The position numbers were made by a program, and so were the translations under genes. DNA of 64,000 bases from Bacteroidales bacterium (GTDB taxonomy: Bacteria; Bacteroidota; Bacteroidia; Bacteroidales; FEN-979): contig JALNZC010000020.1 of assembly GCA_023229525.1 (NCBI GenBank), positions 1 through 64,000 of the forward strand. The letters are read 5' to 3'. The notes below the pieces were generated by a model. The model saw only the letters and a list, made by a program, of their open reading frames with translations. It had not been told where the DNA came from and did no database searches. Shown one piece after another: positions 37,754 to 47,327 of the stretch. The stretch's first letter is position 1. Every line of letters begins with the position of its first letter.

Positions 37754-39275
37754 CCTTGATTTTCTTTACCAGATATTCCAATCCAAGAATTTCACCGCAA
37801 GTCATTACCGAACCGATAGTAACACCCAAAGCACCATGAAGGTTTATATTTTGACCTGTGAAATAGAGTCCCGGAATCTTGGTTTTTGGAAGAATGGTGG
37901 TCAGTAACGGGTCCCGCCAATCTTTCCGGATACCATACATGGAACCCCCGGGAGTCCCTGTAAAATCGCGCCAGGTAAGCGGAGTTGAAGACTCCATATG
38001 GGAGATAGCCGATCGGATGCCGGGATATTTTTTTTCAACGAGCTGTAATAATTTTGCTGCTTTTTCTTCCTTGAACCCGATATATTCTTTTCCCCTCTGA
38101 CCAGTAATGGTATTTTCCCATTTTCTGACTTCACCAAAATTCATATAGGTCAGGATAGTGACTGTATCGGCAAAGCGTTGATCCTGCGAATGGCAGGCGG
38201 TCGAGAGCATGTACATGGCTGGCCAGGAAGGGTTGGCATCATCACTTTCGCTCCATACATCACCTGTTTCATGGTGGTAATAATTATAATTCAGGTAAGG
38301 GAATGATCCGGATTTTACCACAAGATAAAGGATAAATGAAGATGCTGTATCATCCAACCGGGATATTCTCTCCCTGTATGCCGGCCGGACCATTTTTTCA
38401 GGTAACATTGAGAGGGTTGTACGTGGATGGATGGCTGAGATCAGACTGGTTGAAAGATATTGTTCTTTATTAATGGTTCCAACCAAAAATTGCTTGTTTA
38501 TATGATCAATGCTAATCGCTTCATGTCCTGTTAGCACTGTACCTCCCTGGACGGTTATGTTTTCCACCAGAATTTTCGAAATCTGGTCGCTTCCACCGAT
38601 TACACGAAATGCGCCCGAAATGAAGGAGTGGTTGATCAGTGTTGCCAAATGGAGTGGAGCCGCCCGGTTACCGGCATAAAGGAAATTATTACCAGCGAGT
38701 ACCGAAGAAAGGTGGACGTTGGATACTGGATACTGGATCCCGGATGAAAAATTTTGGTAAAAATCAAAAGCGCTTTGCGTTGTATAGTGCGTTCCGTAAT
38801 GATTTCCAGGCTGTTCAAGATTATATAAATTATTTAAGTTATTTAAGTTATATAAGGGGAATGCAGAGACAATTTCATTCAGCGTCAGGATATAGTTGTC
38901 GAGCGTATGCTTTGACTGAGGGAAGTAAGGAGATAATTGTGATGTGAAATTTTCAAAACCCTGTGCCAACGGATATTCAAGATCACCGAAACCAATCCTG
39001 TCAAAACCATCCTGATCCAGTTTTTTCAAGGAGAGGGTATCTGTGAGACCAAAGTATTTCCAATAACGATGAAGAGTCTGACCGGGGTTTAATCCACCAA
39101 TGTAGTGAATGCCGGTTTCAAATTTATGACCTTGACGGGTGAAGTTCTGTAAATTTCCGCCGGGTGAATGATGTTTTTCAAGAATACAAACCTTCAAGCC
39201 TTCTTTAGCCAGGATATAGCCGCACAGTAATCCACCGAGCCCCGAACCGATAATGATGACGTCGAATTTATGCAT
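37746..39275 (-). CDS. CrtI-like FAD-dependent oxidoreductase
   Basis: 509 residues from ATG 39275. The dinucleotide-binding motif IIIGSGLGGLLCGYILAKEG is at the N-terminus, followed by LEKHHSPGGN, and the C-terminal GLYFTGQNINLHGALGVTIGS is the phytoene-desaturase/retinol-saturase-type FAD motif. The family adds or removes double bonds, or isomerises them, in polyene chains. No phytoene synthase or other carotenoid gene is near, so the substrate is probably the locus acyl chain. The start overlaps the exporter-fusion stop by 8 bp (ATGCATAA). Residues around 155-205 contain repeat-derived sequence (LYNLNNLNNLYNL and SSGIQYPVSN). Confidence 0.87.
   Translation of the reverse strand: MHKFDVIIIGSGLGGLLCGYILAKEGLKVCILEKHHSPGGNLQNFTRQGHKFETGIHYIGGLNPGQTLHRYWKYFGLTDTLSLKKLDQDGFDRIGFGDLEYPLAQGFENFTSQLSPYFPQSKHTLDNYILTLNEIVSAFPLYNLNNLNNLYNLEQPGNHYGTHYTTQSAFDFYQNFSSGIQYPVSNVHLSSVLAGNNFLYAGNRAAPLHLATLINHSFISGAFRVIGGSDQISKILVENITVQGGTVLTGHEAISIDHINKQFLVGTINKEQYLSTSLISAIHPRTTLSMLPEKMVRPAYRERISRLDDTASSFILYLVVKSGSFPYLNYNYYHHETGDVWSESDDANPSWPAMYMLSTACHSQDQRFADTVTILTYMNFGEVRKWENTITGQRGKEYIGFKEEKAAKLLQLVEKKYPGIRSAISHMESSTPLTWRDFTGTPGGSMYGIRKDWRDPLLTTILPKTKIPGLYFTGQNINLHGALGVTIGSVMTCGEILGLEYLVKKIKDA
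38715..38748 (-). repeat. Dispersed GGATACTGGAT-type repeat inside the CrtI-like gene
   Basis: GGATACTGGATACTGGATCC, followed by CGGATGAA, lies in frame inside the oxidoreductase gene. The 15-mer TGGATCCCGGATGAA is identical at 51293-51307 in the repeat tract before another gene, and related GGATGCTGGATGCTGGA occurs near 51379 and 60731. An intergenic-type repeat has therefore entered coding DNA without breaking the frame. Confidence 0.75.
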
Positions 39276-42200
39276 ATCGGATAATAAACAAATTATTCGA
39301 AGTAACCTTTTTATTATCGATAACTTCCATTTGCATACCATAATCCCCGGCAATTTGACGGATTTTCTCGGCAGAGGTAAAGTATAGTTCTCTATCGGTA
39401 TTTTGAATCTTATTGAAGCCGGTTCGTGTCGAAAAAAGTTCTGTCATCACCGATTTTTTATGACGGTGCTTTAGTTCAGAATTGGCCTCACGGATGAGTA
39501 CGGTCCCACCGGGAATAAGATTTGAAAAGCATTTCCTTAAGAGGCTTTCCTGTTTTTCAAACGCAAGATAATGAAGGATGTCGCTGAGTAAAAATCCGTT
39601 ATGAGGGGTTATAGCATAATCGCTCACATCGGCACAGAAAAACCTGATCCGGTCATTCTTTGAATAGCAATTCGCGGCAACGGAGATTTTCCCGGTATCA
39701 TAATCTATTCCGGTAATTGATCGTGTATCGCTGGTAAACATCAGCATATATGAAATAAACCCATAACCGCATCCGAGATCTAGGATTTGACCCTGGCGTG
39801 GCATGATCCGGTTGTAGATCTCGTAATCGTCTTCCAGCTTCAGTTTTGTACGCATATACCATTCCAGGATGGGACCTTTCAGAACGTAGTTCAGGGCAAG
39901 TTTCCTCCGGTAATAGTGGGCATTTCCTTCTTCGGCCTTAAAAGCGGCATACCTGGTGTAATAAAATTGGCGGAACTGACGTGCTTTTTCCTGGTATGTA
40001 GTTCCAAAGGAAGTGTCATCACAGGCAACCCGTGGAAGTATCTTCATCCGGAAGCTGTTGGGCCTGCCCCAGAAGCTGCCTTTTTCAAGGAAATCGCCGG
40101 TTCCAAAGACCATGATGGGTAGAATATCAATCTGAAGTTTTTCAGCGAGGTAAAAAGCACCCCGGTGAAATCGTTGAATTTTTTGATCGGTTGACCGGTG
40201 GCCTTCCGGAAAAATCAAGATAGAGTAACCTTCCTTGATTTTTGTTCGAAGTGGTTCCAGAATGTTTTCAATTCCCGAATCTGCATTGACATAACCGGCA
40301 AGTTTGGCAATCGGGCCGAAAATGGGCGATTTATAAACCCAGGTTGTGGTGAGGATGAGAATTTTCGGGGACAATCTGAGAAATGCCGGGGTCTCAATGA
40401 GGCTCTGATGGTTGCTTATGATGATGGCCGGCCGGGTAAAATCCTCTCCGGGTTCGTTGATAAGTTTACGATCGAAAGCAAAGGTAAAAGCGATATATGC
40501 TTTGGTAAGCCGGGAAAAGAGATGATGGAAAATCAACTCCTTCTTCTTTCGTCTGACCGGAAGAAAGAGGTTGATCAAAACTCCGATAACCATCATAATA
40601 AAGGCAATAAGCACGATGTTTCCCCATGTTATAAAGGTTTTGATCACAATGCGTAATGTGACAGGAAATTTGCTTTTTCTTTTCCGAGATAAAATCAATC
40701 CGTCGAACAGAAGGGGGAGTACCATAAAAGAGAGAACCACGACCAGGATAATGCCAATAATAGAGATGAGGGCGATGGAGTTCAATGCCGGATGGCGGGC
40801 AAAAAACAGCGCTCCCACACCGAAAAGCGTCGTGATTGAGGAAAGGATTACCGACACTTTATATCCGGTTAAATCAGCAATGCCAGTTTTGTAGAATTGT
40901 TGCAATCCACGCATCATGAGAATACTGTAATCGACCCCCAATCCGAAAATAAACGAGGAGATGATGATGTTAAATATGTTAAACCGGATACCGGTAAGGC
41001 CCATGAATCCAAGGGTAATAAGCCAACTTAAGTACATTGGCATGGCAGTAATGAGGCCTAACCCTAACCGGCCGAAGGAAATCACCAGAAGCATTGTGAC
41101 AAAAATCATCGACAGTTTAACCAACAAATCGAAATCGAGTTTCACATTCTCGACGAATTGCAAAGTCAGACTTTGTTTATCAAATAAAGCAACATCAGAT
41201 TGAACCGGAAGGGTTTTATAAACAGCCGGTATATTTTCCTCATTCACTTTCAGGATGACCGGAGCTAAGATTTTTTGAGGGGTAATGGTCAGCCAACCGG
41301 CGATCATGGGGTTATTCATAAGCGCTTCATCGTTGGCCGGCAAGGGTTGAAAAGAATGGCCGAGCAGATCGAAAAAGGCGTCAAATGCATCAGCTTTGAA
41401 CGCGTTTCTTTTCGAGGCATCCAATATCGTACTATGCAACTGCTGTTTTCGTTCTGTAGTCCAGAATGCATTCCATCTATTAATTTTCAACTGTTGAAGG
41501 GAATCGGATTGCAACAGGGGCCCGGCGCCGGAACTTCCACTGATCATCCCTTTATTTTGCATTGATTGAACAAAAACCTCCATTCTTTCCTTGTTTTGGA
41601 GGGCTTTTTCGATGGATGGACCAGTAGAAACCAGGTAGATGTTTTTCAACTTATAATCGCCTATTTTATTCAGGGTCGATTCTGTTTTTGCCAGCCGTGG
41701 TGTTATAAAACTCAGGGATGCTATATTTTTTTCAAACGCTACGCGGTTTGCAAAGAAAAGACTGACTATCAATACAACTCCCAGGAAAACCATCAAAGGA
41801 ACACTTTTGTCAAACCGGAAGGCAGCCAGCCTGTCAACCAGATTATAGTTTGTCCGGAATGGTTTTTTCCCATCAATGAATGAAAGAAAATGGGGTAAAA
41901 TGATCAGGGCAAAGAAAGCTGCTCCAAGTACGCTTATGGCCGCAAACCAACCCAGATCGTGCAGTACTCCGGAATTGAGAAAAATCAGACATAAGAATGC
42001 CCCCGCTGTAGTAAGACTGCACAAAACAATGGTGAGCGACATCTCTTTCAGTAAGGCTTCCATTTCGCTTTTCCTCCGATACATGTTGACCATGTAAAGG
42101 GTATAATCCACGATCAATCCCAGGATCACCGATCCGATACCCAATGAAATGGCAGAGATGGCGCCTTTGGTAATTGAAAGAACCGCCAGGGAAAGTCCGC

Positions 42201-43125
42201 CACCGAATAGAGCGGGCAGCAATCCAAGTAAGGGAACAAGCAAACTTCGGAAATACCAACCGATCAAGAGAAAGATAAGGACTATGGCAATGGCCAGGGT
42301 CAGGGTTATATCTTTTTTCAGCTGAACGGCATTGGATACAGCCACGGGCATGCTTCCGAAATACCCGATTTCAAATCCGGAATGATCTCCGGAACACAGC
42401 GTATTGATAATTTTATCCATTCCATTCACAAGTCTGGTGTTCCGTGATGTCTCATTGGATGGATTAGATGGGACGACAAACAGTAGCAAATGGCGCAAAT
42501 CCTTTGAAAATACACATCCATCGTAAATTTCATAATTGCCATCTACCTGCAAGGATCGCAACTTATTAAGGGCGATGTTTGAAAATCCAAGCGGATCCTG
42601 TTGAATCTGTTTACGGAGCGCCATACCCGCAGGCGTAGTAAGTATTTTGAAATTTTTTTCAATGGATTTCCCAACGGATACGGGTGATAAGAGGCTATCC
42701 ATCTGTGCATAATCTGCTTCATCATAAAACGACGGTAAGTGTCTAATCACCAATTCCCTGAGCGACATCATCAAAGTGTCGGAGGTTTGAAATACGATAC
42801 TGCGGATAAAAGAAGTATCGAAATGTGCATTCAGTGAATCAACAAATTGGTGTCCTAATCCTATCAGCGCTTCCGGATCCGGTTTGGCAAGAGAATCACT
42901 CCGTGTTATATCAACAACGAATTTATCAGCCAGTTTCAGATTTTTAACTGCAAACCCGGTGAGATTGGTTTTTCCGTCACGCCCCATGGTTTGGGTAATA
43001 TCTTCTTCAAAACGGATCCTGAAAGCAAAAAAAATGACAGCAGCAATAAAAATCAGGAGTAAAGTGGAAAATATAAATCTTCGTTTGTGGAAAAAGCGAT
43101 ATATAAAAATGAAAAGATCAGACAT
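39268..43125 (-). CDS. Triple fusion: RND/MMPL exporter, PlsC acyltransferase, SAM methyltransferase
   Basis: 1285 residues. Residues ~1-800 are an RND/MMPL exporter with two 6-helix halves (first helix ~17-34; IAIVLIFLLIGWYFRSLLV; GVDYSILMMRG) and two periplasmic loops. Residues ~840-1040 are a lysophospholipid-type acyltransferase with ISNHQSLIETP (His-x4-Glu instead of the usual Asp) and FPEGHRS. Residues ~1095-1250 are a class I methyltransferase (LDLGCGYGFISYML, GIDYDTGK). In aryl polyene clusters MMPL exporter and acyltransferase genes exist separately; here they are one polypeptide, implying coupled lipid attachment, methylation and transport at the inner membrane. It is second in its operon, 14 bp after the GT2 gene. 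Confidence 0.9.
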   Translation of the reverse strand: MSDLFIFIYRFFHKRRFIFSTLLLIFIAAVIFFAFRIRFEEDITQTMGRDGKTNLTGFAVKNLKLADKFVVDITRSDSLAKPDPEALIGLGHQFVDSLNAHFDTSFIRSIVFQTSDTLMMSLRELVIRHLPSFYDEADYAQMDSLLSPVSVGKSIEKNFKILTTPAGMALRKQIQQDPLGFSNIALNKLRSLQVDGNYEIYDGCVFSKDLRHLLLFVVPSNPSNETSRNTRLVNGMDKIINTLCSGDHSGFEIGYFGSMPVAVSNAVQLKKDITLTLAIAIVLIFLLIGWYFRSLLVPLLGLLPALFGGGLSLAVLSITKGAISAISLGIGSVILGLIVDYTLYMVNMYRRKSEMEALLKEMSLTIVLCSLTTAGAFLCLIFLNSGVLHDLGWFAAISVLGAAFFALIILPHFLSFIDGKKPFRTNYNLVDRLAAFRFDKSVPLMVFLGVVLIVSLFFANRVAFEKNIASLSFITPRLAKTESTLNKIGDYKLKNIYLVSTGPSIEKALQNKERMEVFVQSMQNKGMISGSSGAGPLLQSDSLQQLKINRWNAFWTTERKQQLHSTILDASKRNAFKADAFDAFFDLLGHSFQPLPANDEALMNNPMIAGWLTITPQKILAPVILKVNEENIPAVYKTLPVQSDVALFDKQSLTLQFVENVKLDFDLLVKLSMIFVTMLLVISFGRLGLGLITAMPMYLSWLITLGFMGLTGIRFNIFNIIISSFIFGLGVDYSILMMRGLQQFYKTGIADLTGYKVSVILSSITTLFGVGALFFARHPALNSIALISIIGIILVVVLSFMVLPLLFDGLILSRKRKSKFPVTLRIVIKTFITWGNIVLIAFIMMVIGVLINLFLPVRRKKKELIFHHLFSRLTKAYIAFTFAFDRKLINEPGEDFTRPAIIISNHQSLIETPAFLRLSPKILILTTTWVYKSPIFGPIAKLAGYVNADSGIENILEPLRTKIKEGYSILIFPEGHRSTDQKIQRFHRGAFYLAEKLQIDILPIMVFGTGDFLEKGSFWGRPNSFRMKILPRVACDDTSFGTTYQEKARQFRQFYYTRYAAFKAEEGNAHYYRRKLALNYVLKGPILEWYMRTKLKLEDDYEIYNRIMPRQGQILDLGCGYGFISYMLMFTSDTRSITGIDYDTGKISVAANCYSKNDRIRFFCADVSDYAITPHNGFLLSDILHYLAFEKQESLLRKCFSNLIPGGTVLIREANSELKHRHKKSVMTELFSTRTGFNKIQNTDRELYFTSAEKIRQIAGDYGMQMEVIDNKKVTSNNLFIIRYA

Positions 43126-43139
43126 GCCTGTAGCCCATC

Positions 43140-44336
43140 TTATTTAACAGGAATTTCTCGTTTTCGAAAAATGGACAAGATAACATAGGTAATGGTTCCC
43201 AGTATAAGCGCCAGAATGAATCCCAAGACCAGGCTCCCTAAAAGATATTGGATCAGGTTATCTTTTAACCATTGTAAACCAAATTCATTGGAAAATTTCA
43301 CGGCGGATTCCTGAATACCAAGGATCCATCCTCCGGTTATATATGACAAATATAATATCAGCGGAAGCAATGGCGGGATGCTGATATTCGAAGCGAGAAC
43401 AGCGACAAATTTGTTGAGCCGGAATAAATGGGCCGTACCGAAAGCTGCTACCATCTGCCAGCCCCAGATGGGCATGACACCCATAAACATACCCAAAGCA
43501 AGGGATATGGAAATTTTGGAATTACTATCTGCACTCTTCATGATATATTCATCAACGACCTCCCTGAAAGTCTTTTTTCTCAATCTTTTCAGAAAGGATA
43601 AAGGGCGACACCAGAGCACACCCATGAAGACAAGAATGGTGTTAGCGATACTCACCCTGGTAAAGTCCCTGAATTTCCTGAAGTGTGAAACCCTTTCTTC
43701 TTTCGGAGCATAATAAATCCTTACAGGCACAGATAAAACATTGACATTCCTCCAGGTAAGACGAACCAGGACCTCCACTTCAAACTCAAATTTCCGGGAA
43801 TAGAAATGTTTGATTTTTTTTACTTCATGGAGTGGATAGAGCCGGTAACCTGTTTGAACATCTTCGATAGGGTGGCCGGTTTCCACTTTGAACCAGAAAT
43901 TCGAGAAGCGGTGGCCAAAGTTGCTGGTACCGGGAATGCCATCCTGTGTCATATCCCGCGCTCCAACAATCATGGTGTCCGGATTATGCCCGATCATTTC
44001 AATGAATGAGGGAATATCTTCTACAAAATGCTGACCGTCGCTGTCGATGGTTATGGCATAACGGAACTCTTTTTCAATGGCATATGCAAAACCTTTTCTC
44101 AATGTCATCCCTTTTCCACAGTTAATCTCATTATGGATAACCATAATTTGGGGAAAAGTACTGAGAATTTGGCGGGTGTTATCCGTCGATCCGTCATTGA
44201 CCACGATGATATGCGAGGTATAACTCAGAGCACCCAGAATGACCTTTGCCAGTGTGCGATCATTGTTGTATGTGGGGATAATGATACAACAACGCAGGTC
44301 GGCTATTTTTTGTCGCACCAGGGTCAGGTCGTGCAT
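43140..44336 (-). CDS. GT2 glycosyltransferase fused to DUF2062 membrane domain
   Basis: 398 residues: a GT-A catalytic domain (CCIIPTYNNDRTLAKVI-like start, IIVVNDGSTDNT, AITIDSDGQH with the metal-binding acidic motif) resembling dolichol-phosphate-mannose synthases, and a C-terminal DUF2062 domain with 3-4 helices (ALGMFMGVMPIWGWQMVAA, SNISIPPLLPLILYLSY). It would transfer a sugar to a lipid or acyl product at the membrane. Similar GT2-type genes sit beside acyltransferases in aryl polyene loci. First gene of the 17-kb minus-strand operon, with a -7 element at 44372-44379. Confidence 0.87.
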   Translation of the reverse strand: MHDLTLVRQKIADLRCCIIIPTYNNDRTLAKVILGALSYTSHIIVVNDGSTDNTRQILSTFPQIMVIHNEINCGKGMTLRKGFAYAIEKEFRYAITIDSDGQHFVEDIPSFIEMIGHNPDTMIVGARDMTQDGIPGTSNFGHRFSNFWFKVETGHPIEDVQTGYRLYPLHEVKKIKHFYSRKFEFEVEVLVRLTWRNVNVLSVPVRIYYAPKEERVSHFRKFRDFTRVSIANTILVFMGVLWCRPLSFLKRLRKKTFREVVDEYIMKSADSNSKISISLALGMFMGVMPIWGWQMVAAFGTAHLFRLNKFVAVLASNISIPPLLPLILYLSYITGGWILGIQESAVKFSNEFGLQWLKDNLIQYLLGSLVLGFILALILGTITYVILSIFRKREIPVK

Positions 44337-44371
44337 TGCTTATGGCGTTGATAAATGCGTGTTTGAGACAA

Positions 44372-44379
44372 CAAAAGTA
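44372..44379 (-). promoter_or_regulatory. Likely -7 element of the first biosynthetic operon
   Basis: TACTTTTG (minus strand) fits TAnnTTTG and lies 35 bases before the ATG at 44336, in the 102-bp divergent gap. No clear -33 box is present at 19-21 bases. This gap must also serve the plus-strand radical SAM genes. Confidence 0.4.
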
Positions 44380-44438
44380 ACAAAATTGCCATATTTTCAG
44401 TTGATAAACATGATATTGATTTTGAGTATTTTTGCTGC

Positions 44439-45779
44439 ATGAAGATCCTCCTGATCAATCCACCCCGATCACCTGAAAACAATATACTCAGATATGCTCC
44501 GGCGGAAGCCAGACGATTTATCCATAAAAAACTGATAGGTCCTCCCTTAGGCTTGCTTACCATAGCGGCAGCCGTCAAAGATCATGATGTCATTGTTTTT
44601 GATACAAAAGGGGAATATGATCTGGTACCTGATGCACCTTCTCTGGATTTGATGGTGGAGGGATTGTTGGAAAAGCATCATCCTCAGATTGTAGGAGTTA
44701 CAGTCATCACCAGTGAATTTGATTATTCAATCGAAATTTTCCGGACAGTCAAAAGGGTTGATGCCTCTATACTTACCGTAGCCGGAGGGTTACATCCTAC
44801 GCTATGTCCCGGTGATTTTCAGGATCCTTCAGTCGATCTTGTGATTCCGGGTCAGAGTTCGCATATTTTTCGTGAATTGGTACAAGCCCTGGAAAAGGGT
44901 ACCTCCTTTGCAGCTATACCGGGGTTGTGGATCAATTCGGAAAACGGGTTAAAAAAAACGACCGGAAAGCCGCCAGTCTGGGATGCAGCCGATACCGGTT
45001 TCCTGATGCCCGACCGTGCTCATTTAAAACGCTGGATCGATACCTATAAAGTCGGTAACAGCCCGTTTCCGAGTACTTACGTGTTTACATCCCTTGGATG
45101 TCCCTATAAATGTACTTTTTGCTCCATCTGGAGCCAGTTTCAAGGAAAGTATTATCAGCGTACCATCGAAAGTCTTATCCACGAACTCAAATCGATCGAC
45201 GAATACCCGGTGGTCCGGTTTGCTGATGCCAATACAGTGGTTGATGAACAATTTATGATTGCTTTGTTCGACCGGATTGAAAAGGAAGGGATCAGTAAAA
45301 CTTTTATTATGGATATCCGTGCAGATGTGGCGGCACACCGGCCGGATATCATCGAAAAGCTTGCCAGGGGAGGATTGAAAGTTGTCATATGCGGATTTGA
45401 ATCCTTCCGGGATGAAGAGTTAAGGCGCTACCACAAGAAATCTCCGGTTTTCGATAACAAAATGGCAGTTAAGGTTTTTGAGCAAAACGGGATCATGGTC
45501 CGAGGGAACTATGTCATACCAAACGATTATAGTCATGCTGATTTTGAATCACTTGCCGAATATGCTAATCAGAACCGGGTTGTTTATGCCGGATACACTG
45601 TTCTGACCCCCATGCCCGGTACCGTGTTTCATAAACAGGTCAAAGATCAGATCGTTGATCATGATTACCGCAAGTATAATTTTTTCAATTCCGTCATGAA
45701 GACAACGTTGCCCCATGATGAATTTCATGCGAAGGTCGGGGCATTATGGTTGATCAAGAAGGGGACGGACGTGATTTAA
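44439..45779 (+). CDS. B12-binding-type radical SAM enzyme 2
   Basis: 446 residues: a cobalamin-binding-type N-terminal domain (~1-155; MKILLINPPRSPENN, GPPLGLLTIAAAV, ILTVAGGLHPTL) and a radical SAM barrel with Cys221, Cys225, Cys228 (LGCPYKCTFC). The opening INPPR and PPLGL motifs are standard for the BchE/hopanoid-methylase-like group. It is divergent from the GT2 gene and followed by a second radical SAM gene. The two share a strand and probably a transcript, despite a 118-bp gap filled mainly by a 7-bp repeat. The reaction is unknown; C-methylation or ring formation on an acyl chain are the most natural options. Confidence 0.87.
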   Translation: MKILLINPPRSPENNILRYAPAEARRFIHKKLIGPPLGLLTIAAAVKDHDVIVFDTKGEYDLVPDAPSLDLMVEGLLEKHHPQIVGVTVITSEFDYSIEIFRTVKRVDASILTVAGGLHPTLCPGDFQDPSVDLVIPGQSSHIFRELVQALEKGTSFAAIPGLWINSENGLKKTTGKPPVWDAADTGFLMPDRAHLKRWIDTYKVGNSPFPSTYVFTSLGCPYKCTFCSIWSQFQGKYYQRTIESLIHELKSIDEYPVVRFADANTVVDEQFMIALFDRIEKEGISKTFIMDIRADVAAHRPDIIEKLARGGLKVVICGFESFRDEELRRYHKKSPVFDNKMAVKVFEQNGIMVRGNYVIPNDYSHADFESLAEYANQNRVVYAGYTVLTPMPGTVFHKQVKDQIVDHDYRKYNFFNSVMKTTLPHDEFHAKVGALWLIKKGTDVI

Positions 45780-45780
45780 A

Positions 45781-45864
45781 AGACGAAGGACGAGGGACGA
45801 GGGACGAGGGACGAGGGACGAAGGACGAAAGACGAAGGATGAAGGATGAAAGACGAAGGACGAG
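45781..45864. repeat. 7-bp microsatellite, twelve copies
   Basis: Twelve head-to-tail heptamers of the form RGAYGAR (mostly GGACGAG and GGACGAA) begin directly after the radical SAM stop and fill most of the gap to the next gene. The variants are arranged in blocks, as expected from slippage. No terminator is seen. Confidence 0.95.
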
Positions 45865-45897
45865 GGAAAAATAATTTTTGAAATTGGTTATTGGGGA

Positions 45898-47325
45898 ATG
45901 AAGAGGGTTTTGCTGGTCAATACAAACATTGAAAAGGCGCCATATCCTGTGCCGCCGTTGGGACTATGTTTGCTGGCGGCCTGCCTGGAAAACCGGTATG
46001 AGGTTCGCATCTATGACGGGGTATTTGACGAAGGACGTAATCTGGTTGAAGAAGTTTTGCGATTCCAGCCCGATTTTATTGGGTTCAGTATCAGGAATAT
46101 TGACGATGTGGTGATTGATCGCCATTTGTTTTATGTGGAAGGGATTCTTGAAAGGTTTATTCGACCTGTGCAAGCAATCATCCATGTGCCGGTAATCCTG
46201 GGTGGCAGTGGCTTCAGTATTTTCCCTGAAGAACTGATGCAACTTACTGGCGCCGATTATGGCATCATTGGCGAGGCTGAACAATCATTGCCTGCTTTGC
46301 TCCATTGTATCGAAACCAATACGGATACTGAATATATACACAACCTGGTCACCGCACAACAAACTAAAATACGTTCCCATTTTGATTTTTCATATCCGAC
46401 ACCAACGGATTTCCGGTTTTCCGAAATTGACCGGCGTATTGATTTTCAACCTTATCTTGCCAGGGGCGTTTATTCGATCCAGACAAAACGTGGATGTTCA
46501 CACGGATGCATCTATTGTACATATCCACTGATCGAAGGAAAACGTTTCCGGGTAAGGAGTCCTGAAGATATTGCCGATGAAATCGAACAGGCGCATCAGC
46601 GGATTGGTAATATTACTTTCGAATTCGTTGATTCCACTTTTAACGACCCTAAAGGACATGCAGAGGCGATCTGCAGGGAGATCATCCATCGGAAGATAAA
46701 GGTTCGTCTACGTACAATGGGCATCAATCCGGGACATTGCAGTGAGGAATTATTTGAATTGATGATGGAAGCCGGATTTGCACAGATTGATGCCACTCCC
46801 GATAGCGCTTCTCCGTTAGTGCTGAAGAACCTGGATAAAGGTTTTAAGCTTCCGGAAATAGAAAAAATGGCCGGTCTGATCAAAAAGTACAATTTACCGA
46901 CGATGTGGTTTTTTCTTTTTGGCGGTCCCGGGGAAGATGCGTGGACATTTCAGGAGACACTTGATTTTATTGATTCTTATGTTAATCCGGATGATATGGT
47001 TTATATGACGGCAGGTTTACGGATCTACCCGAATACACCGTTGTATGACCTGGCATGCTGGGAGGGGAATATCAGAAAAGAACAATCCATTTTTCAAAAG
47101 CCTGCTTATTATTTTTCGAAGGCTTTATCCAAAACCCATCTTGATCAGCTTATCCGGAAGGCAACAGAAACCCGGCATAACTGCATTCCGGCCATTGAAA
47201 CGGCCCCGCCCCCGGAGATGATCAAAGAGGCCATGATATTAAGGGAAACTGAAATGCTGACTGAACCTACGTTCAGGACGCTTATCCGGATAAGGAAAAG
47301 GTGGAGATCGGAAGGAAGGCTGTAA
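45898..47325 (+). CDS. B12-binding-type radical SAM enzyme 3
   Basis: 475 residues: a cobalamin-binding-type domain (~1-140; RVLLVNTNIEKAPYPVPPLG, PVILGGSGFSIFP) and a radical SAM core with Cys200, Cys204, Cys207 (RGCSHGCIYC). FVDSTFNDP and FFLFGGPGED are conserved barrel motifs. It converges on the acyltransferase-like gene with only 2 bp between the stop codons, so neither transcript has its own visible terminator. The organisation marks it as part of the locus. Substrate and reaction are unknown. Confidence 0.87.
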   Translation: MKRVLLVNTNIEKAPYPVPPLGLCLLAACLENRYEVRIYDGVFDEGRNLVEEVLRFQPDFIGFSIRNIDDVVIDRHLFYVEGILERFIRPVQAIIHVPVILGGSGFSIFPEELMQLTGADYGIIGEAEQSLPALLHCIETNTDTEYIHNLVTAQQTKIRSHFDFSYPTPTDFRFSEIDRRIDFQPYLARGVYSIQTKRGCSHGCIYCTYPLIEGKRFRVRSPEDIADEIEQAHQRIGNITFEFVDSTFNDPKGHAEAICREIIHRKIKVRLRTMGINPGHCSEELFELMMEAGFAQIDATPDSASPLVLKNLDKGFKLPEIEKMAGLIKKYNLPTMWFFLFGGPGEDAWTFQETLDFIDSYVNPDDMVYMTAGLRIYPNTPLYDLACWEGNIRKEQSIFQKPAYYFSKALSKTHLDQLIRKATETRHNCIPAIETAPPPEMIKEAMILRETEMLTEPTFRTLIRIRKRWRSEGRL

Positions 47326-47327
47326 AA

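Noticed and set aside
37746..39275. Carotenoid desaturase
   Set aside because: No phytoene synthase, cyclase or isoprenoid genes are near; the context is an acyl-ACP pathway, so only the fold is called.
44427..44434. TATTTTTG as promoter of the plus-strand radical SAM gene
   Set aside because: The -7 element ends only 4 bases before the ATG, which would need a leaderless transcript; not enough support to list it.
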